From the NCBI RefSeq assembly GCF_947495205.1, contig NZ_CANLXV010000016.1:1-50007 (forward strand): a DNA stretch of 50,007 bases, in the 5' to 3' direction. The notes below the pieces were generated by a model that worked only from the letters and a program-made list of their open reading frames with translations, had not been told where the DNA came from and did no database searches. Shown one piece after another: positions 41,605-49,969 of the stretch. This DNA comes from an uncultured Polaribacter sp. (GTDB lineage Bacteria > Bacteroidota > Bacteroidia > Flavobacteriales > Flavobacteriaceae). Made by a program: the position numbers and the translations under genes. The first letter of the stretch is position 1; each line of letters opens with the position of its first letter.

Positions 41605-43401
41605 TTACAGTTCTTCTAAAGCTAAACTAATAACTGTTAACTTATCTTGCGCTATCTTTAAAGATGCTAAAAGCATTTTTTTCTGACTTACAAACGTTTG
41701 TTTTTGTGTGGTAAATATATTTATATAGTAATTGATACCATCCTCTAAATTATTTTTAAATTTCTTCAAAGATCTAAGTTGCTTTTTATCAAAATTTGTT
41801 TTCATATTTTCTACTTTTTCCTGTAGATGTTTTGTGTAAAGAGACAATTCCTTTACAAATACATTTGGTCTATCTGCCCTTGTCATCATATTTTTTCTAC
41901 CATAAATATGATCTGTAATACCACGCAGACTTACTATTTTATCATAATAAGCCATGTTAGGGCCAGGACATACAGAAACTCCATTTCCTACTTTTTTGGT
42001 ATCCATTTTATTTAACAATAATGTGGATGTGCTTAAGCCTACACAAATGCAAGATTTTGCAGTAATATCATTTTTTCTTTTTTCTTTTTCATCAGTTTGT
42101 AATGCTAAACCCTCTAATTGTTTCAATTTTAAAAATTGATATGTTCTAGATGCTGTACATAAACCAGACTCATTAAACTCTTTGTCTAAAGCAATAAATT
42201 TATTTGGACAAGCACTACCTGGTCTATTTTTAGCAATAAAACTTTGTTTTTCAGCGTCTTTCGTATTTCCTTTTAACGTATTAAATGGAACACCAAGTGG
42301 AGATGTGTTGCTTAAATACAAATCTTCTTCTTTAGCTTTCACCAATTTTTCTAAAGTGCTATCATCTACACTTGTGGCTTCAGGAACTAATAAAAACGGG
42401 CTACCCCAACCCACAGAATCTAATTGATATTCTTTTATTAGAAACTCGTGTTCTTGGTCTGTACCAACGCCACCTTGTGTAGTTATTTTTAAATCTAAAT
42501 TAAAGGTTGGTATTTCTTTATTTGCTTCTTTTAAAGCTTCTATTAAAAGTTGTTGTGTTTCACTTTTTAACTTTTCTTTATTTTCTTTAAATTCGTTTAA
42601 AACAGGCCCTAATAAAAAACCTTCGGTTGCAAAAGCATGACCACCACAATTTAAACCAGATTCTATTCTGTATTCTGAAACCCATAATCCTTTTTTAGCC
42701 AAAAATTTTCCTTGTATAAAAGCAGATCTATAATCGCTTACTTTTAATATAATTTTCTTTTTAATGTACCCACTTTCATCGGGAAAAAAGTCATTAAAAT
42801 TACTAATGTAACTATATAATCTTGGATTCATACCTGCAGAAAGTACCACAGAAGATGCCAATTTACTTTTGGCAAAACCTCTTAAAGCGGCATGTGCATC
42901 ATTATATTCTATTGGTAATAACTCTTTTTTGGTGTAATTATCTTTATCAACCTTCGTCATTATATTTACATCAATACTACCCATTTTTAAATGGGCTGCA
43001 GTCCATTTTTTTAATTCAGAAAAATCAAAACCTGCTTCTAATAATCTAAAAAAATCTATTTTTAATGTAGAATACTCAGGTAACATGGCCATATATTCTT
43101 TTAAATTTTTGTTATCTTCAAAAGCTTTATTTTTAAGCTGTTTCAATTTTACTTCAGTTTGATCATGTAAAAAATTTAAATACGCTGTAATTCGTTTGGC
43201 TCTAAAATCTGCAACCTTATCTGTAATTTCTTTATAAGGAAGTTTAAATTTTTCACTGTACAGTTTTCGCATTTTTTCTATCAGAATATCATCAACTAAA
43301 GAAATAACAGAGTCAATGCCATATTGCGCAACTTTTAAAGGAGAATCTATTGTAAAACCAATTCCCATTACAGGAATATGAAAGGAATGTGTATTTTTCA
43401 T
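41605..43401 (-). CDS. Conserved protein of unknown function, flavin TIM-barrel-like with a cysteine cluster
   Basis: 598 residues, no signal peptide. I do not know a named family. Its N-terminus (FHIPVMGIGFTIDSPLKVAQ, then YGIDSVISLVDD) and GGVGTDQEHEFLI near residue 320 resemble the first strand and the phosphate loop of FMN-binding TIM barrels such as nitronate monooxygenase and the glutamate synthase core. Cysteines follow in NCGGHAF (about 249), SACPNKF (about 394), GLCTAS (about 412), SCICVG (about 448-450) and SVCPGP (about 475), enough for an iron-sulfur or zinc site. The last 100 residues look helical. Divergent from the hemerythrin-like gene, sharing one regulatory region with an FNR-like box. 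A redox enzyme is my inference; no activity can be stated. Confidence 0.8.
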   Translation of the reverse strand: MKNTHSFHIPVMGIGFTIDSPLKVAQYGIDSVISLVDDILIEKMRKLYSEKFKLPYKEITDKVADFRAKRITAYLNFLHDQTEVKLKQLKNKAFEDNKNLKEYMAMLPEYSTLKIDFFRLLEAGFDFSELKKWTAAHLKMGSIDVNIMTKVDKDNYTKKELLPIEYNDAHAALRGFAKSKLASSVVLSAGMNPRLYSYISNFNDFFPDESGYIKKKIILKVSDYRSAFIQGKFLAKKGLWVSEYRIESGLNCGGHAFATEGFLLGPVLNEFKENKEKLKSETQQLLIEALKEANKEIPTFNLDLKITTQGGVGTDQEHEFLIKEYQLDSVGWGSPFLLVPEATSVDDSTLEKLVKAKEEDLYLSNTSPLGVPFNTLKGNTKDAEKQSFIAKNRPGSACPNKFIALDKEFNESGLCTASRTYQFLKLKQLEGLALQTDEKEKRKNDITAKSCICVGLSTSTLLLNKMDTKKVGNGVSVCPGPNMAYYDKIVSLRGITDHIYGRKNMMTRADRPNVFVKELSLYTKHLQEKVENMKTNFDKKQLRSLKKFKNNLEDGINYYINIFTTQKQTFVSQKKMLLASLKIAQDKLTVISLALEEL

Positions 43402-43440
43402 TATTATATTTAAGAGTTCTATTAATTTTTAAATAGGTTC

Positions 43441-43514
43441 GCAATATATTTTTAAAATAAGTATCATAATATGATTAATATCATATTTTACAGCTGTAAA
43501 GTAGTTGATCTTTG
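43441..43514. promoter_or_regulatory. Divergent promoter region with FNR-like box
   Basis: ATGAT-TAAT-ATCAT (43471-43484) contains the core TGAT-N4-ATCA of CRP/FNR-type sites (FNR consensus TTGAT-N4-ATCAA); a third half ATCAT lies at 43463-43467. Candidate -10 elements are GATCTTTG (43507-43514, plus strand) and TATATTGC (43448-43441, minus strand). The box is centred near 43477.5, about 43 bases before both predicted starts. Confidence 0.5.
43487..43500. promoter_or_regulatory. Perfect 14-base palindrome near the -33 of the hemerythrin-like gene
   Basis: TTTACAGCTGTAAA is fully self-complementary and ends 6 bases before the candidate -10 at 43507. It would overlap the -33 region of the plus-strand promoter, as a repressor operator would. 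The regulator is unknown. Confidence 0.45.
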
Positions 43515-43535
43515 TAAGAACTAAATTCATATAAG

Positions 43536-44240
43536 ATGCAGACTTTAGAAACCAAAACCATAGCCAATTATGTTGTAGAAAACATAAAAACAGCATCGAT
43601 ATTTCAAAAGTATCACATCAATTATTCTTTAAATGGTGATAAAAACCTCATAGAGGTTTGCAAGAATAAAGATGTAAATCCAATACGTTTACTAAAAGAA
43701 TTAAAGACTATTGATAGCAAACTGTCTTTTTTTAAAAATTACAACGGTTGGTCTTTAGAGTTTTTAATAGATTATATTTTAAAAATTCAGCATCAATATG
43801 CAGAAGACAGAATACCTGTTGCCATAAACCTTAGCAACTCAGTTTCAGAAAAACACGGTAATACCTTTCCAAAACTTTACGCAATACAAAAAATATTTCT
43901 TGATTTTTCTTTAGAATTAACCAAGCAAATGAAATACGAAGAATATGTGGTTTTTCCTGCTATTGCAGATATAATTACCAAACAAAATTATCATCAGGAT
44001 TTTAAAACTCAAATTGAAAATTCAAGAAAAGATCATTTTGAATTATTTCGTAAAATTGAGAAAATAAGAGCATTAACAAACCACTACAAACAGCCAGAAA
44101 TTGATTGTAAAACGGTTCACGCTTTTTTTTATACGTTAAAAAGTTTCGACTTAGATTTTCAAAAACATTTACACTTAGAAAATAATATTCTTTTTCCTAA
44201 AGTATTAAAATTAATTTTAGGAGTTAAAACTATTGCTTAA
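43536..44240 (+). CDS. Hemerythrin-like diiron protein related to RIC/YtfE/ScdA
   Basis: 234 residues, cytoplasmic. Residues 1-55 (TIANYVVENIKTASIFQKYH ... LIEVCKNKDVNPIRLLKEL) follow the ScdA N-terminal pattern but lack the usual CCGG cysteines (INYSLNGD instead). Residues 80-225 are a four-helix hemerythrin-like domain with possible iron ligands in QHQYAEDR, SEKHGNTF, KYEEYVVFPAI, RKDHFELF and HLHLENNILFP. Family members repair iron-sulfur clusters damaged by nitric oxide or peroxide. An FNR-like box in the shared promoter fits control by low oxygen or NO. Loss of the Cys pair makes the exact role uncertain. Confidence 0.82.
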   Translation: MQTLETKTIANYVVENIKTASIFQKYHINYSLNGDKNLIEVCKNKDVNPIRLLKELKTIDSKLSFFKNYNGWSLEFLIDYILKIQHQYAEDRIPVAINLSNSVSEKHGNTFPKLYAIQKIFLDFSLELTKQMKYEEYVVFPAIADIITKQNYHQDFKTQIENSRKDHFELFRKIEKIRALTNHYKQPEIDCKTVHAFFYTLKSFDLDFQKHLHLENNILFPKVLKLILGVKTIA

Positions 44241-44288
44241 ACCCTTTTTTTTTTAGATTTCTTTAAGGACTTGCGTTAAACTTTTCTG

Positions 44289-44296
44289 TACTTTTG
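44289..44296 (+). promoter_or_regulatory. -10 element of the OstA-like gene
   Basis: TACTTTTG, a full match to the Bacteroidota TAnnTTTG -10; the expected transcript begins near 44303, which fits translation from the TTG at 44314. Confidence 0.5.
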
Positions 44297-44313
44297 TTTT
44301 AAAATAGTTCTTT

Positions 44314-45921
44314 TTGAAAAAAATATTTGTTTCCGTCTTTTTATTATCATTTTTACAAGGCTTTTCTCAATCTAACAAAATGGCATTTGGTGCTGCATTG
44401 CAAGAAGTAGATGAAGAAAAATATCCGGGTGCAACCATATTAACAGGTAATGTTAAAATGACGCATAAAGGCATTGTGTTAACTTGTAAAAAAGCCTTTT
44501 ATTATCAAAAGGAGAACTTTTTTATTGCACTGCAAAATGTAATTATAAAACAAGGCGATACCATAACACAAACAAGTGATTATGTAGATTATGATGCAAA
44601 TTCTGAACAGGCTTTGTCTTGGGGTAATGTAGTTTTAAAAGACCCAGAAATGACGCTAACAACAGATACTTTGCAATTTGATAGACTAAACCAAAAATTA
44701 TATTACCAAAGTTTTGCGAATATTAAAGACCAAACCAATACTTTAAAAAGTAAAAATGGTAATTATTATTTAGAAACTAAAAAATTTACTGCGACTACTA
44801 AAGTAAGCCTTGTAAACCCAAATCATAATTTAGAATCTAATCATTTAGATTATTATACCAACTCTGGTTTGGCATATTTATATGGTCCTTCTACCATAAC
44901 AAATAGAAAAAATGAAAATAAAATTTATTGTGAAAGAGGTTTTTACAATACCAAAACAGACATTTCTTATTTTGTGAAAAACGCAAAATTATTTTTAAAA
45001 GAAAGAACTATAGAAGGCGATAGTTTGTATTATGATAAAAATAAAGGTTTTGCATCTGCAACAAATAATATTCAAATTATAGACACCGTAAAAAACTTTG
45101 TTACCAAAGGTAATTACGCAGAAATTTTTGAGGAAGAAGACTCTCTTTTTATTGTAAAAAAAGCAGTGGCTATAAGTATTGTAGATTTAGATTCTACCTT
45201 TATTCATGGGGATACTTTATTGGTTACAGGTGTTCCAGAAAAAAGAATTGTACGTATTTATCCACACGTAAAAATCTTTAAATCTGATTTACAAGGTAAA
45301 TGCGATTCTATACACACCAATCAAGAAACAGGATACACCAAAATGTTTAGAAAACCTGTTTTATGGTCAGATGGCAACCAAATTACTGGAGATACCATTT
45401 ATTTAATTTCTAATACAGAAACAGAACAACTAGACTCTTTAAAAGTTTTAAATAAAGCCTTTATTGTTTCTAAAGATTCTTTATCTGTAGAAGAGTACAA
45501 CCAAATAAAAGGTAGAAATATGTTTGGTAAATTTTATAATAATAAATTAAAATTGCTATTAGTAAAGGGTGATGCTGAATCTGTTTATTATAACAGAAGT
45601 GAAGAAACTCGTAAAATAGAAACCATTACTAAAGAAATTTCTAGCAACATTGAGTTTACTATGGTAGATGGTCAAATAGAAACCATAAAATATTTAAAAA
45701 CATCAGAAGGTAAAACCTATCCACCTTCTTTATTACCAGAAGATGTAAAAAAGTTAAAAGGATTTGTTTGGCGAGAAGATGAGCAACCCAAAACAAAAGA
45801 GGACATCTTTAAAAAAGATAACGAACAAGAAAAACCCAAAAGTGATAAAGATCTTATAAAACCTATTTTGGGAAATCAAGAAAAAAAGCAAAAAGAAGCC
45901 GTTTCTTCTAAAAATAAGTAG
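44314..45921 (+). CDS. OstA-like (LptA/LptD N-terminal-type) envelope protein
   Basis: 535 residues. The start is TTG at 44314, because it gives a signal peptide (KKIFVSVFLLSFLQGFSQ) that the next ATG would lose. The rest is a long run of beta-strand repeats of the OstA/jellyroll type (VDYDANSEQALSWGNVVLKD; KNGNYYLETKKFTATTKVSL; GDTLLVTGVPEKRIVRIYP), the fold of LptA and the periplasmic part of LptD, which carry lipopolysaccharide to the outer membrane. The C-terminus is lysine/glutamate-rich and disordered. There is no LptD barrel. Its stop codon directly abuts the ATG of the aminotransferase, so they are cotranscribed. Confidence 0.86.
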   Translation: MKKIFVSVFLLSFLQGFSQSNKMAFGAALQEVDEEKYPGATILTGNVKMTHKGIVLTCKKAFYYQKENFFIALQNVIIKQGDTITQTSDYVDYDANSEQALSWGNVVLKDPEMTLTTDTLQFDRLNQKLYYQSFANIKDQTNTLKSKNGNYYLETKKFTATTKVSLVNPNHNLESNHLDYYTNSGLAYLYGPSTITNRKNENKIYCERGFYNTKTDISYFVKNAKLFLKERTIEGDSLYYDKNKGFASATNNIQIIDTVKNFVTKGNYAEIFEEEDSLFIVKKAVAISIVDLDSTFIHGDTLLVTGVPEKRIVRIYPHVKIFKSDLQGKCDSIHTNQETGYTKMFRKPVLWSDGNQITGDTIYLISNTETEQLDSLKVLNKAFIVSKDSLSVEEYNQIKGRNMFGKFYNNKLKLLLVKGDAESVYYNRSEETRKIETITKEISSNIEFTMVDGQIETIKYLKTSEGKTYPPSLLPEDVKKLKGFVWREDEQPKTKEDIFKKDNEQEKPKSDKDLIKPILGNQEKKQKEAVSSKNK

Positions 45922-47103
45922 ATGAAATCAGATTTTTTTAAATATCAAGCACAAACTACTCCACACCCACTTGCTATAGAAATTTATCATGCAAAAGGCA
46001 GTTATATTTATGATTTATCTGGTAAAAAATATTTAGACTTTGTTGCCGGTGTTTCTGCAAATAGTTTGGGCCATAATCACCCAAAAGTATCAAAAGCTAT
46101 TAAAAACCAATTAGATAATTATGCACATGTAATGGTTTATGGCGAATTTATTCAACAACCACAAGTACAATTGTGTAAGGTTTTAGTAGAAAATTCTCCC
46201 AAAAATTTAAACGCTGTTTACCTCACTAACTCAGGAACAGAAGCTACAGAAGGTGCTCTAAAATTAGCTAAAAGAGTTACCAACAGAGCAGAAATTATTG
46301 CCGCAAAAAATTCTTACCATGGCAATACCATGGGATCTATGAGTGTTTCTGGTGTAGAAAAACAAAATCAAGCGTTTAGACCTTTAATTCCTGGTACAAA
46401 ATTTATAGCTTTTAATTGTGATTTTTGTTTGGAACAAATTACAACAAAAACAGCCGCCGTAATTTTAGAAACCATACAAGGTGGCGCTGGTTTTGTAGAA
46501 CCATATAATAATTATTTACAGAAAGTAGCCAAAAAATGTAAAGCTGTAGGTGCATTATTAATTTTAGATGAAATTCAAACAGGAATTGGCAGAACAGGTA
46601 AGTTTTGGGGTTTTGAAAATTATAATGTTGTTCCAGATATTATAATTACAGGCAAAGGTTTGGGCGGCGGAATGCCAATTGGTGCTTTTATGGCGTCTTT
46701 TGATCATATGAATTTATTAAAAGACAACCCCAAATTAGGTCATATTTCTACTTTTGCTGGTCATCCTGTTATTGCTGCTGCAGGTTTAGCAACAGCAAAT
46801 ACTATTTTAGAAGAAAAACTAATTAAAGAAAGTCTTAGAAAAGAAAAATTAATTAAAAAACACTTGCAACACAAAGCAATAAAAGAAATTAGAGGCAAAG
46901 GTTTAATGTTAGCAGTATTATTAGAAACACCAGAATTAGCAACAAAAACCATTTTAAAATGTTTAGATAAAGGACTAATTCTTTTCTTTTTATTATTTGA
47001 ACAAAAAGCAATACGTATAACACCTCCTTTAACCATTTCTGACGATGAAATTATACAAGGTTGTAAGATTATTTTAGATACTTTAGATGAAGTAACAGGC
47101 TAA
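45922..47103 (+). CDS. Class III (acetylornithine/ornithine-type) aminotransferase
   Basis: 393 residues. PLP enzyme of fold type I. Visible: LDFVAGVSANSLGHNHPKVS at the N-terminus, TNSGTEATEGALKLA (phosphate-group contact), LILDEIQTGIGRTGKFWG, and the catalytic lysine in IIITGKGLGGGMPIGAF, with AIRITPPLTISDDEI at the end. The sequence fits aspartate aminotransferase-family proteins near acetylornithine transaminase, but the amino donor is not fixed by motifs. The start codon follows the preceding stop with no gap. Confidence 0.9.
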   Translation: MKSDFFKYQAQTTPHPLAIEIYHAKGSYIYDLSGKKYLDFVAGVSANSLGHNHPKVSKAIKNQLDNYAHVMVYGEFIQQPQVQLCKVLVENSPKNLNAVYLTNSGTEATEGALKLAKRVTNRAEIIAAKNSYHGNTMGSMSVSGVEKQNQAFRPLIPGTKFIAFNCDFCLEQITTKTAAVILETIQGGAGFVEPYNNYLQKVAKKCKAVGALLILDEIQTGIGRTGKFWGFENYNVVPDIIITGKGLGGGMPIGAFMASFDHMNLLKDNPKLGHISTFAGHPVIAAAGLATANTILEEKLIKESLRKEKLIKKHLQHKAIKEIRGKGLMLAVLLETPELATKTILKCLDKGLILFFLLFEQKAIRITPPLTISDDEIIQGCKIILDTLDEVTG

Positions 47104-47262
47104 CCATAAATTTTCAGTAAAAAAAATTAAAACTTTTCATTTCTATAAATATTCTGAAATCTCCACAGAATTGTAAAAATTTTTAAGCTATATTATTGTT
47201 TTTCACAACAATTTCAATTCATAAATTTTAATAATTCTTAAAATAAAAGAGATTTAAGTATT

Positions 47263-47922
47263 TTAATGCTCTTCCTTTAAAAGTTCTGGAAATTTCTTTT
47301 TAAAACGATTTAATCTAGGAATAGAAACAGCCTTTACATAACCCTGATTAGGATTTCTTCTTTCAAAATCTTGATGATAATCTTCTGCTTTATAAAACTT
47401 TTTAAGTTTAGCAACTTCTGTAGCTATTTTTCCTTGATAAACCGTTTCGTTCAAGTTTTTAATAGCACTTTCAATAATTTGTTTTTCTTGATCAGTTTCA
47501 TAAAACGCAATAGATCTATATTGAGTGCCATAATCTGGATGTTGCCCATTTACTGTGGTAGGATTATGAGAACCAAAAAAAACGGTTACCAATGTTTTAA
47601 ACGTTACTTTATTGGGATTATAATACACTGCAACTGTTTCTGCATGTCCTGTTGTTCCTGTTCCTATTTTTTGGTAAGTTGGGTTTAAAGTATTGCCACC
47701 TGCATAACCAGAAATTGCTTCCTCAACTCCATTTACACTTTCAAAAATGGCTTCTACACACCAAAAACATCCACTTGCAAAATAAGCTACTTTTGTTTTT
47801 TTTGTAGGTTCATAGTTTTTTATTGATTCTTCTTTTTCTGTATCAATAGAAAAACTAAAAATTACAACCAATACCAAAATACTAAAGCCTGCAATAGATA
47901 TATTTTTTATTTTTTTTTTCAT
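47263..47922 (-). CDS. msrA: Peptide methionine sulfoxide reductase MsrA, membrane-anchored or exported
   Basis: 219 residues. Reduces methionine-S-sulfoxide in proteins. Catalytic motif ASGCFWCVEAIF (GCFWC), with AISGYAGGNTLNPTYQ, GTTGHAETVAVYY and HNPTTVNGQHPDYGTQYRS typical of MsrA. An N-terminal hydrophobic segment (residues about 8-27, ISIAGFSILVLVVIFSFS) predicts a signal anchor, so it acts outside the cytoplasm. No MsrB domain is fused. Confidence 0.95.
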   Translation of the reverse strand: MKKKIKNISIAGFSILVLVVIFSFSIDTEKEESIKNYEPTKKTKVAYFASGCFWCVEAIFESVNGVEEAISGYAGGNTLNPTYQKIGTGTTGHAETVAVYYNPNKVTFKTLVTVFFGSHNPTTVNGQHPDYGTQYRSIAFYETDQEKQIIESAIKNLNETVYQGKIATEVAKLKKFYKAEDYHQDFERRNPNQGYVKAVSIPRLNRFKKKFPELLKEEH

Positions 47923-47973
47923 CGTTTTTATTATTAAAATTAAAGGTAAAAGAAAAGGTTCTTTATTTAATTG

Positions 47974-48018
47974 ACGCTAAATTACACAACTTTTTACAGT
48001 TGTTTACAACTTTAGCGT
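47974..48018. promoter_or_regulatory. Interleaved inverted repeats between msrA and dnaX
   Basis: Outer arms ACGCTAAA (47974-47981) and TTTAGCGT (48011-48018); inside them three alternating half-sites ACAACT (47986-47991), AGTTGT (47998-48003) and ACAACT (48006-48011). The arrangement could be a cooperative operator or a cruciform; the two genes diverge from this region. Confidence 0.4.
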
Positions 48019-48207
48019 TTTGTTAAGAAACCTTTTTGCTTAAACCGTTTTAGATGGCTATTTTTGTTAAAAGGTTGTGAATAGAACCGCTTATAATTGT
48101 TGATTTACTTAAAAATTGAAACAATTATTCTATAAAATTTTAGTTTGAAGGTTTTAAAATCATTACTATTTGGGTAAACCAAGGTTTGTCAATAAAAAAT
48201 AAAATAA

Positions 48208-49914
48208 ATGGAACATTTTATAGTATCTGCACGTAAATATCGTCCTAAAAACTTTGAGGATGTTGTTGGGCAACAAGCCATAACCAATACGTTAGAAAAT
48301 GCTATAAAAAATAATCATTTAGCGCAAGCTTTATTATTTACAGGTCCTAGAGGTGTTGGTAAAACTTCTTGTGCTAGAATTTTAGCAAAGAAAATAAATC
48401 AGCAAGAAGCAACAAATGCAGAAGAAGAAGATTTTGCTTTTAACATTTTTGAATTGGATGCTGCATCTAACAATTCTGTAGATGATATTAGAAGTTTAAC
48501 AGATCAAGTGCGCATTCCGCCACAAACGGGTAAATACAAGGTTTATATTATAGATGAAGTGCACATGCTCTCTCAAGCAGCATTTAATGCGTTTTTAAAA
48601 ACTTTAGAAGAACCACCTGCACACGCTATTTTTATTTTAGCTACAACAGAAAAACATAAAATTATTCCGACCATTTTGTCGCGTTGTCAAATTTTCGATT
48701 TTAAAAGAATTGGGGTTTTAGATGCTAAAAATTACCTTAAAAAAATAGCCGAAAAAGAAAATATTACTGCAGATGATGATGCTTTACATATTATAGCTCA
48801 AAAAGCAGATGGCGCTATGAGAGATGCCTTGTCTATTTTTGATAGAGTGGTTAGTTTTTCTGGTAAAGAATTAACAAGGGAAGCTGTAACACAAAATTTA
48901 AACGTTTTAGATTACGATACTTATTTTGGTATGACAGATTTGTTGTTAGAGAACAAAATACCAGACGTTTTAAATGCTTTTAATACCATTTTAAGCAAAG
49001 GTTTTGAAGGCCATCATTTTATAAATGGTTTGGCAAGTCATTTTAGAGATTTATTAGTAGCAAAAGATAAGGCAACAATACCTTTATTAGAAGTTGGTGA
49101 TAATGCAAAAAAGAAATATTTAAAACAAGCAGAAAAAGCAAGTATTCCGTTTTTAATGCAATCTATAGAAAAATCAAATCAATGTGATTTGAATTATAGA
49201 GCTAGTAAAAACCAACGTTTGCTGGTGGAATTGACTTTAATGCAAATTGCCTCTATCACTTTTGATGGAGAAAAAAAAAAGCCAGCTAACTACATAATTC
49301 CCGCAACATTTTTCCAAGCACTTTCTCCTAAAAAAAAGAAACCATCTTCTTCAATAACAAATAAACCTGAACAGGAAGTTGTAAAAACAGCTAAAATTAG
49401 TGCGCCCACAAAAGTAACCGCAGAAAAACCTATACTTAAAAATATTGGTCGTTTAAGTAAACAACCCAGTAAGTATTCTTTAAAAGGCTTTAATCAACAA
49501 AGCAATGTGAAGAAAAAAGTTGTAGAAGAAAACTTTGAAAGTCACCCAAAAGATGCTTTTGATGAACAAACACTGCAAACACTTTGGAAATCTTACGCAG
49601 CCATGTTATTTAAGAATGGCGAAAAAAGTATGGCTTCTATTGTAAGTACAGATTTGCCAAAAATACAAGGACAATTTACAATCAATTTTACAGTACCCAA
49701 TAAATTGATGGAAGATCAATTTAAAAAAGGAAGACCTAAATTATTAAATTTTCTAAGAGAAAAACTAAACAATTATGGTATTGCCATAGACGTAATTCTT
49801 AATGAAAAAGTTGAAAAGAAATTTGCTTACACTCCGCAAGAAAAATACAACAAACTGAAAGAGAAAAATCCGCTTTTAGATAAATTAAGGCAAACTTTTG
49901 AGCTGGATTTGTAA
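48208..49914 (+). CDS. dnaX: DNA polymerase III subunit gamma/tau
   Basis: Clamp-loader ATPase, 568 residues. AAA+ core: Walker A GPRGVGKTSCARILAK (about 48-63), Walker B VYIIDEVHML, SRC motif in TILSRCQIFDF, then domain III (about 220-350) and a C-terminal tau region for polymerase and helicase contact. The zinc-binding cysteines that normally follow Walker A are missing: the segment reads KINQQEATNAEEEDFAFNIF. After codon 354 there is a run of ten A residues (49271-49280); one extra A, or a -1 shift, would give K-A-S-stop and a protein of about 360 residues, a gamma-like form. Confidence 0.95.
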   Translation: MEHFIVSARKYRPKNFEDVVGQQAITNTLENAIKNNHLAQALLFTGPRGVGKTSCARILAKKINQQEATNAEEEDFAFNIFELDAASNNSVDDIRSLTDQVRIPPQTGKYKVYIIDEVHMLSQAAFNAFLKTLEEPPAHAIFILATTEKHKIIPTILSRCQIFDFKRIGVLDAKNYLKKIAEKENITADDDALHIIAQKADGAMRDALSIFDRVVSFSGKELTREAVTQNLNVLDYDTYFGMTDLLLENKIPDVLNAFNTILSKGFEGHHFINGLASHFRDLLVAKDKATIPLLEVGDNAKKKYLKQAEKASIPFLMQSIEKSNQCDLNYRASKNQRLLVELTLMQIASITFDGEKKKPANYIIPATFFQALSPKKKKPSSSITNKPEQEVVKTAKISAPTKVTAEKPILKNIGRLSKQPSKYSLKGFNQQSNVKKKVVEENFESHPKDAFDEQTLQTLWKSYAAMLFKNGEKSMASIVSTDLPKIQGQFTINFTVPNKLMEDQFKKGRPKLLNFLREKLNNYGIAIDVILNEKVEKKFAYTPQEKYNKLKEKNPLLDKLRQTFELDL

Positions 49915-49969
49915 ATGCACTTTTAAAAAGGCACTTTCAGAAGTAGCAGACTTATAAATAACAATTCTA

